This document shows positions 22,525-33,513 of a DNA stretch of 64,000 nucleotides, in pieces. The position numbers and the translations under genes were made by a program. Position 1 is the stretch's first letter, and each line of letters begins with the position of its first letter. This DNA is from Chloranthus sessilifolius (lineage: Eukaryota > Streptophyta > Magnoliopsida > Chloranthales > Chloranthaceae). The notes under the pieces were generated by a model, which did no database searches, had not been told where the DNA came from, and saw nothing but the letters and a program-made list of their open reading frames with translations. The stretch is taken from the NCBI GenBank assembly GCA_021018995.1, contig CM037585.1:127748831-127812830 (forward strand). The letters run 5' to 3'.

Positions 22525-24093
22525 TGTAGACACCCAAATTCGGCCCAAGGCCCGATCAGTCTATACTCCGTGAGAGATGTACCCCTGTGCTTCCGATGGC
22601 ACCCCTGAACCCTTGGAAATCTATCTAGACCTTTAGGAATCACCTAAAACCCATTAAAACCATTCCCCTAACCCTTAGAGATCACCTCTAAACCCTAAGA
22701 TCCTTTCCCATACTCAACTTAGACCCTTCTGAGCATTTTATGGGAGGAGAGCTATATTTTTTTATACAAGCTACTGCTAAGGATGATCCATATACCATTG
22801 GAAAGAGGACTTCCCCAGCTTTCCAACAAGCTAAAGATCACCCAATTTGGAGTTGTTGTTCAAAAGTTATGGCCGTTTGAAGTTTCATATAAAATCATGA
22901 CTTTTTGCTCAGGCGTATGTATTATATACGCCTGGTATTTTTGGGCCAAATTTGGCCAGGCGTATATAATACATACGCCCAGCATAGGTGGCCACAACAT
23001 GGGCACCCATCTTCTCAGATTCCCCCTGTTTTTTTTAAATTTCACTGTGCATAAACTGGGCGTATGTAATATATATATGACTTAGCTCTGATGTCAATCG
23101 TCTTCAATTTCCTCCATCTGGTTTGACCCTTTGACCATCCCCTTGGTTAAGGTGGGTGTCTTGAGGTTGGTTGAACCCCCTTTGAGCTTATTGGCAACCC
23201 TTAAGTCACCCTTGGTCTCACCCCATCATCTACCATTGAAATCAGTTTCCCAAACCTTTAGGACCCTAAAAACCTAGAAAACCTTAGATAGAGGATTACC
23301 TAATTGCTAAACCAATTAGCTCTTAAGTGACCCTCTAACCCACCTCCTCTCTATAAATAGTGAGGCCCCCCTCTTCCCAAAAGGGTTGAAAAAATCAAGG
23401 TTGAAAAGATTAGGGTGAAAGCTTGAGTTAGGAGAGAGAGAGCCCTAGTGAGAGAAAGTTCATTTCTTTTTTTTTCAACCAGAATTCCAGCATGCATAGA
23501 TCATCATTTTCAACCCTTTTCAACCCTTAGATTACCTCTTTAGGTTAAAGCTTAGTCCCTAGCTTCATCTCCACACTTCCTATCTACCGAATCCTAGCAT
23601 TAGAGCCTATTCCTATACCGTTTAAGCCACCTAAAGCCATCAGGAGCCCGCCGAAGCGAAGGTCTTCCACGGTGCAACAGGGGCCCGTGAGCTCCGGCTC
23701 ACCCCTCTCTTCTTCTACCTTCTTGGTGTTTCCTCTGTCCAAGGATTCAAGCCGTTACGCCGCCGAAATTTCAGTTTGGCTCAAAGCTTGATAGGACCGT
23801 ATTGCCTTCGGGCAAGGGGAAGCTCCGCCCATTTGTTTTCATTTTGGCCATAGATAGAGACCGCTACGTGCGGGTTTATCGGGTGCCTAAACGCTTCCCG
23901 ATCGATAACCGAAGCCCCTACCCTAGATCCTTTGGCAAAGACTGGTAAATCAGAGTCATATTTAGCATTTCGGTGCTCAAAATATCGATTTAAAGGTTTC
24001 TCGAGTCACCAAAAGCTCCGGGTTGCGAGTCTATATTTTATTCCATCGCGAGTGCATCGCCCCGATAGGTTTGAGAGGATCCATGCTCGCACA
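22525..24093 (+). repeat. 3' LTR of element A
   Basis: Copy of 930-2516, differing by several percent of bases by eye. It has three palindromes (22912-22932, 22959-22979 and a decayed one at 23059-23079), where the 5' LTR has four. It ends GCTCGCACA, followed by CAAAT, the probable target duplication. Confidence 0.93.
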
Positions 24094-24979
24094 CAAATAA
24101 ATTATCATAATCATAGAATATATTGATTCTAAGTTCAACATTATGAGATTTCAGATAGCAGAGAAGTTCAAAGAAATTTAAGCATGAATAAAAACAGTCT
24201 CTCTTTCTCTCAGAATAAAAAGGAAATATGCTCTATAGCTCACTGATTATATAATTTTAAAACTATAATCTAAAATATTTTACAGTTCAGATCAATCGTA
24301 TAGTTTTAAACATTCTCTGATACAGTGTTTTAGAGATGCTTTACTTTGAATTGTAACTAGTTTTATTTTGATTTTTGAACTACTACCATGATGGTTTGTT
24401 AAGAAATTCGGATATTTATATTTTTTCATAGTTTACATATAATGATTAACTTATCTAAAAAAAATTAAAATTTTTCTACGAAAAAGAAAGTAAAAAAAAT
24501 TAGATTAACAAAAAGTAAACTAACCAAATTTTGTATCCTCCCCTCAAACTTAAATAGGGCAATTCCCTCATTGTACAAAACATGGGACATACAGAAAAAA
24601 TTACCTATTTACTGCTATGTTAGTAATCGGGTATATAATTTGTAAAAAGTCAAAAATCTTTCCCCAAACTTAGGAGAAAAATACTTTCGATTTGATGGAA
24701 CTAAATGTTAGTTGTTAGTGGAAAAAATAAAAGAAAGACAGTAATAAAAAAACTTTTTCATTTATGAACTAATTACAGCAACATAGAAAGAAAACTAATT
24801 ATATGAAAGAAATCCTAGGAAAAATCTAGACACACACTAAACTAAGAAACTGGCTGCAACGTCCGAGAGAAGTCTTCGATAAAGACCGGTCATCGGCTTT
24901 TAAAATATTGTCGCCCATAACAAAATATAGGAACGCGTTCTAGAAGTAGGTGCGTCCAATAGAAAAAGGAAAAGGACGG
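24094..24979 (-). other. 3' non-coding region of element C
   Basis: AT-rich, with no gene seen. On the minus strand a purine-rich stretch TTTGAGGGGAGGA (about 24537-24550) resembles the AAGTTTGGGGG-type tracts that follow coding regions in Athila elements. I cannot tell whether it is the true polypurine tract, as no LTR start follows it clearly. Confidence 0.5.
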
Positions 24980-25180
24980 TTAAGAGGATTTAGGAGGTTG
25001 CGGTGGGGGATATGAAGATGAAGTGGGGGGTGGAGGAGGTGGTAGGGAGGAGAAGAGGCTGATGATTTCATTAATTATTCGCCTCCATTCCTCGAGGATT
25101 TTCGAGAGTTCCTCCTTGTGGCGTAGGAGGAGGCGAGTGAATGCTTCAGTGACTTCAGACAGGTTTGATGGATTTGCCAT
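24980..25180 (-). CDS. Small ORF with its own TATA box, product unknown
   Basis: 66 codons from ATG at 25180 to a stop at 24980. The product has an amphipathic, probably helical first 45 residues (LSEVTEAFTRLLLRHKEEL...WRRIINEII) and a proline-rich tail. I do not recognise it. A TATA box (ACTATAAATAAAG, about 25234-25246) stands about 60 bp upstream of the ATG, the right distance for a plant promoter with a short leader. Two hairpins lie about 200 bp further upstream (25431-25492). It sits in the 3' region of element C where some Athila elements have extra ORFs. No damage is visible, but a chance ORF cannot be excluded. Confidence 0.45.
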   Translation of the reverse strand: MANPSNLSEVTEAFTRLLLRHKEELSKILEEWRRIINEIISLFSSLPPPPPPTSSSYPPPQPPKSS

Positions 25181-25430
25181 TGTGAATATGTGGAGGATGT
25201 AAATGGAATGGAATGATGGTACTGGAGGTGTAGGCTTTATTTATAGTGAATTCGGGATGTTAATAGTCGCTATTAATAGAAGTTATGGTTGGTGTTGAGG
25301 AGTGTAACCGGTTGGTATATCTATTAATGGTGAAAGACGTGTCTGTGCAGTGTGAATTGAGCCGATGCTTTGTTATCGGAAGTTGTATCCATGCGATTGC
25401 TAGGTACTCGGCTAAATTCATGCTTGCATT

Positions 25431-25492
25431 AATCATAATCGCTATGATTGTATAATAGGTACGAGAAATCGTAATCACTACGATTTTTCGTA
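25431..25492. repeat. Two hairpins upstream of the small ORF of element C
   Basis: 25431-25449: arms AATCATA/TATGATT around ATCGC. 25460-25492: arms of 14 bases starting TACGAGAAATCGTA with one mismatch, around ATCAC. The inner part AATCGTA...TACGATT is the motif of the perfect palindrome at 32010-32030 in the LTR of the same element. Confidence 0.8.
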
Positions 25493-25629
25493 TCTTCTTA
25501 CTAAAAATTCTTATGGTACATCTACAAGTTTACAAAATTGCTACGGATGAGTCGATAACATAACAATCGTTCAAGAGTATATCAGACATACTCTCGGTCC
25601 TTAAGAGACATAGTAACTATTGTCTCCTT

Positions 25630-26724
25630 TTATTGTAAAGTCACCATCAGTTTAAGCCTTTGCCCATTAACCTTAAATGTACGATTATCCTTGGGATCCT
25701 GAATAGTGACAGTACCGTGAGGGAATGTTTTTATGATATTCTAGGGTCCATTCCAATGACTTCGTAATTTTCCAGGGAACAACTTTAACCTTGAATTGTA
25801 TAACCAGGCTTGTTGGCCTGGCTCAAAACTTTTTCTTAAAATGTGTTTATCATGAAATGCTTTAGTTTTGGCCTTATAAATTCAGATATTTTGATAGGCA
25901 TCATTTCAAATTTCCTCTAACTCATTAAGGTCGAGTTTCTGTTGTTCACCAGATGCAGTTAGTTCGAAATTAAGTGTCTTAATTAATCAGAAAGCTCTAT
26001 GTTCTAATTCGATAGGTAAATGGCAAGCCTTACAGTATACTAGTCTAAAAGGTGACATACCGATGGGGGTTTTGTAGGTTGTTCTGTATGCCCATAGAGC
26101 ATCATGCAGTCTTAGGGACCAATCTTTTCTATCATGTCTAACGGTTCTTTCTAAATTTTTTATTTATTTTACGGTTAGAAACTTCTACCTGGCCACTGGT
26201 TTGAGGGTGATAGGGAGTTGCGATTTTATGTGTAATCCCATATTTCTTAAGTAAACTTTCGAAATACCGATTACAAGAATGACTGCCCCCATCACTTATA
26301 ATAACCCGTGGGGTTTCAAACCGTGTAAAAATATTTTCCCTAATAAAAGAGACTACCACCTTATGATCATTAGTCTTAGTGGCTGATACTTCGATCCATT
26401 TGGATACATAGTCAACTGCTACAAGGATATACATATATCTGTACGAGGGTGGAAATGGGCCCATAAAGTCTATGCCCCATACATCAAAGGGTTCCGTGAC
26501 CAAAATCGGTTGAAGGGGCATCATATTTCTTCGGGATATGGCTCATGATTTCTGGCATCAATCGTAGGCCTGACAAAAATTTTGAGCATCCTTAAATAAT
26601 GATGGCCAATAAAATCCTGACTGCAGTACCTTTGCAGCCATTTTCTTCCGATCGAAATGGTCCCCACAAGCATAAGTGTGACAAAATTATAGGATATTAT
26701 GGGTGTCATTGTCAGGCACACTTT
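25630..26724 (-). pseudogene. Integrase of element C (Athila-like)
   Basis: The core piece 26524-26138 keeps two catalytic aspartates ([15 protein letters not shown]) and the glutamate (QVEVSNRK). The zinc-binding part lies at 26721-26530, but in another frame and damaged. The C-terminal part (26130-25630) can be followed through stops to VNGQRLKLM and the final TAA at 25630. Stops and frameshifts make it non-functional as read. Confidence 0.85.
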
Positions 26725-26887
26725 TTCGTATTATTTGGTATGAACATATTTTAAATAGGTATGGGTCCTCCCAAATATAATATTTGACGTTAGCAAAGAA
26801 AATATATTTATCTTGATTGGACTAATTTGAGGGAATCTTATATGTTGCCAAATAGTTTATGATATTGGCATACCATGGAACTGTTAC

Positions 26888-27133
26888 TTAGATGGCAAAA
26901 AGTTGTTCGTCTGGAAAGGTATCATGGGGAGGTTCTTTACTGGTGGCTTGAGGCATCTCGATTCTGGACAGATGATCTGCCACTACATATTCAACTCCCT
27001 TCTTGTCCTTTATTTCAAAGTCAAATTCCTGCAAAAGTAGAATCCACCGGATTAGTCTTGGTTTGGCATCCCTTTTTGCCAATAAATATTTGAGTGCAGA
27101 GTGATATGAGAAAATGATAGTTTTAGATCCCAA
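26888..27133 (-). pseudogene. RNase H / connection region of element C
   Basis: Contains [23 protein letters not shown], then [14 protein letters not shown] and [11 protein letters not shown], the typical end of gypsy RNase H. The preceding part (27340-27134) carries the domain start in broken form. A shifted frame follows towards the integrase. Confidence 0.85.
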
Positions 27134-27340
27134 TAGATATGGTTTAAATTTGTCTAATGCAAATACGACAGTGAGAAGTTCCTTCTTAGTAGTGATGTAG
27201 TTAACTTATGCATCAATTAAGGTACGACTCACATAATAGACTACATGGGGAATCTTATCTTTTCGCTGTCTTAAGACGGCGCCTATTGCATAGTCGGATG
27301 CATCACGCATTATTTCGAAAGGTAGGGAATAATCAAAGGA

Positions 27341-28240
27341 TTATATGATTGGTGCAGATGAGAGAAGGGCTTTAAGCGTATTGAATGCGTCAAGACAGGC
27401 ATCAACAAAGTTGAAGGGTACGTCGTTTGCTAAAAGGTGACACAGTGGTCTCGAGATTTTTGAAAAATCTTTAATAAAGTGACGGTTGAAGCCAGCGAGT
27501 CCAAGGAAAGATCGAATCTGCCGCACCGAGGTAGGTGGGGGTAGATTAGCTATCACATCAATTTTAGCCTTGTCAACTTCTATTTCTCTTTTAGAGACGA
27601 TATGTCCTAACACAATGCCTTCTTGAACCATAAAGTGGCTCTTCTTCCAACTCTACTCTAGGTTGATTTCTTCACATCTTTATAGAATAAGGGCCAGGTG
27701 ATCAAGGCAGGAATCGAAGGTTCGACCAAATACCAAAAAATCATTCATAAATACTTTCAAAAACTTATCTATCATGTCAAAAAAGATAGCCATCATGCAT
27801 CTTTGGAAGGTTGCTGGTACATTGCACTGCTCGAAGGGCATGAGTCGATAAGCAAACGTTCCAAAAAGACATGTGAAGGTGGTATTTTCCTGGTCCTCCG
27901 GATACACCGGTACTTGCTTGTACCCTGAATATCCATTTAGAAAGCAAAAATATTCTTGACCCATTAGCTTTTTCAAAATTTGGTCAATAAAGGGTAATGA
28001 AAAGTGATCCTTGCGTGTCATGGAGTTAAGCTTCCGATAGTAAATACATACACGCCACTCCGTGGTTTCACATAATAGCACTAGTTCACCGGATGCATTT
28101 TCTTTCACATTAATCCCAGATTTCTTTGGAACTACCTGAATGGGGCTTACCCGTTGGCTATCGGAAATTGGATAGATAATACCTGCATCTAACAACTTTA
28201 TGATCTCCTTTTGTACTACCTCTCTCATGTTTGGATTCAA
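27341..28240 (-). pseudogene. Reverse transcriptase of element C
   Basis: Starts with the Athila-type MNPNMREVVQKEIIKLLDAG and has SPIQVVPKKSG, WRVCIYYRKLNSMTRKDHF and LPFIDQILKKL. The catalytic motif, normally Y-x-D-D, reads FMND (in FLKVFMNDFLVFG). The first aspartate is therefore asparagine and the copy should be inactive. A frameshift separates 28240-27680 from 27631-27341 (GHIVSKREIEVDKAK, then FLGLAGFNRHFIKDFSKI). Confidence 0.88.
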
Positions 28241-28660
28241 CCGTTGCTGACTTTCTCATGAGGTTTTGACGTTATCCTCCAAATGAATTCAGTTCATACA
28301 AATTGACGGATCAAGCCCTTTGAGGTCAGCGACGGTCCACCCGATTGCAGGTTTAAATTTCTTTAGTATGACCAGCAACTTGTCCTCCTATTCCCTGCTA
28401 AGAGCAGATGAAATAATTACTAGTAGAGTTTCATTATGTCCATGGAAGGAGTACTTAAGGGTGTTGGGAAGTAATTTCAGGTATAAAAATGGCACTTTTT
28501 TGATGGATGGTTGTAAGGGTTCATTGGAAGTAGTAGACAAGGGTTTTATCCATGGTTTCCAAATTTTGGATTGGAGTTCACAGGCAAATGTGTCCAACAC
28601 AGAGGTTACTTCTTTTATTTGAAAGTCTGGTTCTTCTAAATCCGTATACCATGATGAGGT

Positions 28661-29211
28661 TTATAGCATTTCTTTAGATAGGGCAAGAGGCAATGCTTCT
28701 TCTATCAGTTCTTTTATTTCATCAATGCGGAAGCATTCCTTGTCGTCTATTGAAGCCATTTGGTTGGCTGCTGAGAAGACATTCAACTGGATCCACATAT
28801 GTGCAAATGATACTTCCACTACCCCGATTTTATAATTTATGCAAGCATTGGTTGTAGCCAAGAATGGCCTACCGAGTATAACGAGAATTTGTGTTGGGGA
28901 TTTCAAACTTGGTCCCATGTCTAATACCAGGAAGTCGACAGGAAAATAAATTTATCGACTCCAACCATAACATCTTCAATTACTCCTACCCGCCTTCTTT
29001 CTGATCTATTAGCTAACTGAAGAGTTACCGAGGTAGGTCTCATTTCTCCTAGTCCTAGTTTTTCATAGACAGAGTATGGTAGTAAATTTATGCTCTCTCC
29101 TAGATCCAGGAGTGATTTGTTGATAGCGTGGTTCCCTATAATACAGGGGATCGTAGGAACTCCAGGATCTTTAAGCTTGGGAGGGTTCCTAGATTGTAAG
29201 ACGGAACTCAC
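28661..29211 (-). pseudogene. Aspartic protease region of element C
   Basis: LLDLGESINLLPYSVYEKLG is the Athila protease motif, with DLGES where DLGAS is usual. LGRPFLATTNACINYKIG follows in the next frame after a shift near 28920. The downstream part leads to the RT region through about 400 bp of low-similarity linker. Confidence 0.82.
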
Positions 29212-29289
29212 TTGCTCGGTTAAGAAAACTTTTTGTGAGATGTTGGTTCGTCATTTTCATTTTTGTGTGCACATCTCTTTCAAAAATCG

Positions 29290-30433
29290 TGCATAGGCGG
29301 AGACTTATTTAATTGTTTTTAATAGAGGTAGATTAATCTTCAATTCCTTAAAGATTTCTGTGAGTTCCTCTAGTTTTTTTTATTTTTGCTAAAAGGTGAT
29401 GGTGTACCAAAGGCGTTAGGGAAAGGCAACTTTGGTACGTAGGGAGCTTCAGTTACAGGTGTGGGTGGCCCATCATTCCATTTTTTATTTTCTAATTTTT
29501 TTATGTTTTTTGGCGGTGAGGTTTCCTGTGTAACTTTTTGTGTTTTGGGTCAAGTTTATGTACCCAACCAATGTTAACTATCTGGTCTGGTCAGGCCAAA
29601 ATTTTGGCTGCCCAATGGGAAATTGGCATATGCCTGACCTAGCCCAATGGTTGAAACCAAGATGAGCCAAGCGAAGGACCAGGGGGGGGGTGTCCTTATC
29701 CGTAGGCACGGATGAAGCCAAGATGAGCTAGCGAGGAGGTATTCAACCTCGAGGCTAGGTACTTGTGTGGATCTTGCATGGGGTGAAGACGGAAATTGAA
29801 CTAATACAGGTTTATGTACCTTTTTTTGTGTTTTCTGGCGGTGAGGGTTGTCTATTGGTTTAGGCATATCTACTTTGTTATCAACAACCTTACCACTTCA
29901 TAAAGTTTGAATAGCTTGGGCATGGGGTGTAGGGTTGTTTACCATCTCATCACTAAATTTTCCCCCTAAGTTGATCTCCGATAGTGACAATCCATCATTA
30001 TTCCATGTTTCCTCCCATTGTGTAGCAATATGTTCAATTTTAGTTCCTAAGTTTGCAATAGTTTGGGAACAGGAATAAAAGTCTTGGGAAATTTGGGAAA
30101 GTTGAGATAACTCTTTAGAGCGTTGGTGCGCATGTTGCTGTAGATCTCGAAGAATCTGAACAACAGTGGCATCTTCGTCCGTAACAGGTGACTGTTCAAA
30201 AAATGATTTGCGGCATATATTGTTTGAGAATTATAGGGGTATTGCTGATGTGCATAGGAGTAGTCTTGTTGAGTCATCTGTGGAAAGCTGTAATGGTCTC
30301 CCCACGGATGATTATAGAAGCTCTCAGGACTTCCCCATTGAACATCGAGGAGTTGCTCAGGGGTAGGTGAGTACTCTTGGGGGTCATAAGTCGAGTCATA
30401 GCTTGGCCATGCTGGGTAATTATGGCCTTGCAT
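29290..30433 (-). pseudogene. Gag remnant of element C (N-terminal core missing)
   Basis: Begins with a Tyr/Pro/Gln-rich stretch (NYPAWPSYDSTYDPQEYSP) like the variable C-terminal part of Athila Gag, then a heptad-like segment (about 30120-30050) and Lys/Pro-rich remains. The conserved Gag core expected between primer site and this point is absent: only about 300 bp separate 30433 from the primer site. So gag has a large internal deletion. A 245-bp insertion interrupts it at 29565-29809. Confidence 0.65.
29565..29809. mobile_element. 245-bp insertion with 11-bp target duplication (SINE-like size)
   Basis: GTTTATGTACC occurs at 29554-29564 and again at 29810-29820, and the sequence on both sides fits the gag region of C if the insert is removed. 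Inside are two diverged copies of GCCAAGATGAGC, a G-run and a GGTTGAAACC stretch that recalls a pol III B box. No poly(A) or terminal inverted repeat is evident. Size and long duplication suit a SINE or other non-LTR insertion, but the family is not identified. Confidence 0.55.
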
Positions 30434-30481
30434 GTTTACAAAAAATATTGGTCATATATTAATATATACAAAAAATACTGG

Positions 30482-30516
<35 letters not shown>

Positions 30517-30740
30517 TTTTTTTGAAAGCAGGGAGAGAAACGAATCTGAGCCTCTAGTCTTTGTGGCCAGCAAAAGTGTTGAAGTTCTGATCTGTTACTC
30601 TGAATAAACCTGCAGAAGCTTAAGAAGTGATCAAAGAAAAATATAAATATAAATAAATATAAAAAGAGAAAGATAAATATCAATTTCTAAAAGGATAAAA
30701 AATATTAGATAAAAACTTGAAAGAATGAGATAAATCTGCT
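30434..30740 (-). other. Leader of element C with a TA microsatellite
   Basis: A (TA)n run lies at about 30486-30514, flanked by two imperfect copies of ATATACAAAAAATA. The rest is AT-rich with no gene. It lies between primer site and gag remnant, where the deletion of the Gag core must have occurred. Confidence 0.6.
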
Positions 30741-30758
30741 TTCCCGACAGCAGAGCCA
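30741..30758 (-). other. Primer-binding site of element C
   Basis: The minus strand reads TGGCTCTGCTGTCGGGAA, 13 of 18 matches to the tRNA-Asp-type site TGGCGCCGTTGCCGGGGA usual in Athila. It starts 6 bases after the LTR end. Confidence 0.7.
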
Positions 30759-30764
30759 AATACT

Positions 30765-32262
30765 TGACTTGCTTCTTATTGTGTATTATAATTATATTAA
30801 ATTCAAGTCTTAACCTATTGCAAGCACACAATGAAAATTATAGTACTAGCATAGGATCGTTCATACGATAAAGTTTATTATCTTATTAATTCATATTTCT
30901 ATTTTTTATCTAAATCCCTATCTTAAAAACTTTTATTTATCTTTAAGATTTCCTAATCTACTGGAGAAATATGAATAAAAGAATAGTTTTCTAAACTAAA
31001 GTGTATAAAAATAAATCATAATCCTCCTTCTTCAGATTAAGGTCGTCAATCTTAATCTTTAGCGTTCGAATATTTATGAAAATAAATAGTATCGTTACAC
31101 CATATTTTTAGTCTCCTAGCATTGATCGTTGATCAAGTCTAAGATCCCATCAATACAGATTTAATCTAATCAACAATCAACCAAAAATTTGGGCGTCAAT
31201 CAAACTCTAAAAAACTGAAGATGGAAAAGTAAAAATCGTTACATTAATCTGCAAATTCTAACCTAACTCGTCAATTCAAATTAAAACTTGGAGATGTTTA
31301 CAAAGCAAATAAAATCTAAATTAGAAAGTAAAGTAAAATATATCCTTCACCCCTCAGTCGCAGTTGTCAATTGCTCTTAAGAAATTACAGATATCTACAC
31401 TAATCTTCAGCACTCAATTGCAATCGTCAATAGCTCTTGAGAAACCTCAGATATCTAATCTACTCTAACTAGTATACACTACTTTGATCGAAAGAAAGTT
31501 CAATCTCAGGCGTCAATTGATGCTAAAATTCTTCGATGCTTATTCCTATGTCAGGCCCTCTTATTTATAGATCATAAGGGGTCGGTTTACAAAGATCTAA
31601 TTTTAATAAAAGAAACTACTAAAAATAAAAATATCCTAATATAACTCTAATTCCTAATTTTATCTATCCTTGCTTTTCTTAGTTGATTTGCTTCTAGAGT
31701 GTTCTTTATTAAGCAACAACAGAGTCCTTTGGATTTAGATCTTTATCAATCTTCTCAGATCCGTGGTTCATCAAACTTCTAATTATAGGAGTCTTCTAAT
31801 TCTGGATATGGCGGTGATAGTTCTCACGTGATCAGCAACAGCAACAATAGTAGGAAAGCTTCTATTTTTCAAAAATCATAAATAATGATTTCTTTCTTAT
31901 TATTCTTTGGAAAATCGTAATTCATGATTTTCTATTTTCAGTAGGCTTCCTCATAGTTGACGATTATCTGAATTATGCTTTATCGCTTTTCTCCTTTTAT
32001 CTCTTTTGAAGAATCGTAAATTACGATTCTCTGGCTTTCAGTAGCGACAAATTGTCTTTTTCGCTCAATCATTTTTTTTATTGCTTTTTGAGTTCATTTT
32101 GACAAAGATTAACACTTAGGCTCTAATTTACTGCTTATCTCTAATATTTGCATATCAGCAACTCGTTAGTAGCAAACTAAGTCCTAGCATCACTAAGTTA
32201 AGGGTGATAAAATGGTTAATTATGTGATTGATCAGATACCTAAGGTTAGGAGGGGTATAACA
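30765..32262 (-). repeat. 5' LTR of element C
   Basis: On the minus strand it starts TGTTATACCCCTCC (32262) and ends AAGTCA (30765), just before the primer site. About 1.5 kb, AT-rich. No second copy is in the window. Three palindromes lie near its upstream end (31873-32030). Confidence 0.72.
31873..32030. repeat. Three palindromes in the LTR of element C
   Basis: 31873-31891: arms AAATCAT/ATGATTT. 31911-31931: arms AAAATCGT/ATGATTTT with one G.T pair. 32010-32030: perfect 10-base arms (AGAATCGTAA and its complement) around a single A, the same 10+1+10 geometry as in element A but a different sequence. Confidence 0.85.
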
Positions 32263-32724
32263 GTCCTAAAGAAATGCACCCCAAACTTTGGGATGGTCTA
32301 CAAGTCAAACCCCTAAAGTCCAAATCTCCAAAATTTTGAGAATCGAGGTTTTTAAGGCATGCGTGAATAGTATGCACGCTTGCTTTGAAAACCAGGTCCA
32401 GAACTAAGAAGTTTCGGCCCGCACTGGGGCCCAGTTCTAAGCAAAGACAAATTGGCTTTAGCCAATGTTTGGCAGATAATAAAAAGGCCAATTTAGGGGC
32501 CCGGGTTAGGTCCAGTATGGGTCTAGTGGGTTCAGTTCGGGTCTAATTGGTCCGATTGTAGTTTCTAAGGGTCCGTGAAGGTTACTAAGGGTCCGGGTTG
32601 GCTTTTAAGGGTTCGGGTTAAGCACTAAAGGTCCAGTAATTGCTTTCGGAAGTTCGGAAGTTCGGAAGTATGCCATTCTCGAACAATGGGCCAATTGAGC
32701 CTTGGGCCAAATTTGTGTGCTATA
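32263..32724 (-). repeat. Start of the 3' LTR of element B
   Basis: On the minus strand it begins TATAGCACACAAATTTGGCC, matching TGTAGACACCCAAATTCGGCC of element A with the TG changed to TA. It is cut by element C after 462 bases. It contains one palindrome (32361-32379, arms GCGTGAATA/TATGCACGC with one mismatch around G), similar in form and position to those of element A. Confidence 0.8.
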
Positions 32725-33147
32725 GATGTCCATCTTTGGTATATGATCACTAATGATCGAATGCCAATGAAAAAGACATCTGAAGAGGCCCAAGGCAAAC
32801 ACTATCAGGTCCACCGTGTTCAACGCAAAAGTTAACCATCAAAACATGAAGAATGACGGAAGCCCATAAGATTTGAAAAACATTCACCACTCGAAATTAT
32901 CAGTCCCCAAGCGCTTAATGACATCATTGGACATAATCGTGTGATGGTGTGATTGATGATACATGATGCTAGAGTTTCATTTTGAATAAAGCAGCCCCGC
33001 GAGCGGGAGGGTGATCGACCCATACTTAAAGATTGGCGTAAAGCAATGATGCGAAGATCCAACAATTTATGCCCAATCTCATGAGGCATTGATTGCGTCA
33101 TTTTGATTAGTCATGAGTGCCCCTACGCAAGGTAGGGTTCGAAGTCT
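32725..33147 (-). other. Subterminal region of element B
   Basis: No gene. It matches the last 400 bases before the 3' LTR of element A (GCGCTTGGGGACTG, CCTCTTCAGATGTC, GATCATTAGTGATC). In A this region is separated from the accessory genes by several kb; here the N-terminal part of the accessory gene and that intervening sequence are missing, so B has a large deletion. Confidence 0.7.
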
Positions 33148-33513
33148 TTGAGCGTACTCATCGAGCCCGAAGTTAATTTAGCACAACTTCCCGATCGGAG
33201 TGAATGGAAGTCGAATCGCCTTTTGGGATGTGTGCAACAAAAATATTTTCTATCATCATTTCATTTCTTTTTTTTTTTCTTTTCTGTTTTTGCATTTTTG
33301 CCGGTGCGCGTTGAGAAAGAGCAAGAACGAGCTGTGGCTTTGGAATGCGAGACCCTTCATTTGGAAGGAGTCTTGAGTGAGGCTCTCGGCTCTACTGATG
33401 CTTCCCGAAAGCATTACAAGGGCCTTCATGGTCGGTAGATGAGTGATCGAAATGCTCATGAGGACACCTTGCTTGAGAAGATCCGCAACTTGGAGTGCGA
33501 ATTGGGCCGATGA
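33148..33513 (+). pseudogene. Remnant of the opposite-strand gene of element B (coiled-coil end)
   Basis: Encodes on the + strand (opposite to B) EKEQERAVALECETLHLEGV, then STDASRKHYKGLHGR, a TAG at 33436, and MSDRNAHEDTLLEKI. This is clearly related to the C-terminal coiled coil of gene 1 in element A, which also has DASRRLQKSLHGR followed by LTDRNAREDSLL. The PMD part is missing. A T-run with TTTGCATTTTTGCCG just before could be an intron end, but this is uncertain. Confidence 0.75.

Larger units (their letters stand above)
930..24093 (+). mobile_element. Element A: giant Tat/Ogre-like Ty3/gypsy LTR retrotransposon
   Basis: Two long direct repeats start TGTAGACACCC and end GCTCGCACA. They enclose a primer-binding site, gag-pro, RT-RNase H, integrase and a polypurine tract in gypsy order. 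The flanks show a probable 5-bp target duplication with one mismatch (TAAAT at 925-929, CAAAT at 24094-24098), inside a longer AAATAAAT match. Size (about 23.2 kb), a proline-rich region before gag, a candidate intron before RT, and opposite-strand genes after integrase all point to the Tat lineage, near Ogre. The LTR copies differ by several percent by eye, so this is not a very recent insertion. All coding parts are broken. Confidence 0.93.
24094..32262 (-). mobile_element. Element C: Athila-like Ty3/gypsy element, interrupted by A
   Basis: Minus-strand order is 5' LTR (32262-30765), primer site, gag remnant, protease, RT, RNase H, integrase, then a 3' region with a small gene. Integrase [24 protein letters not shown] and protease INLLPYSVYEKLGLGEM are typical of the Athila group. 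The 3' LTR is not in the window; element A was inserted in the 3' region, so the rest probably lies at 1-929 and further left. C itself interrupts the LTR of element B at 32262/32263. Confidence 0.85.
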
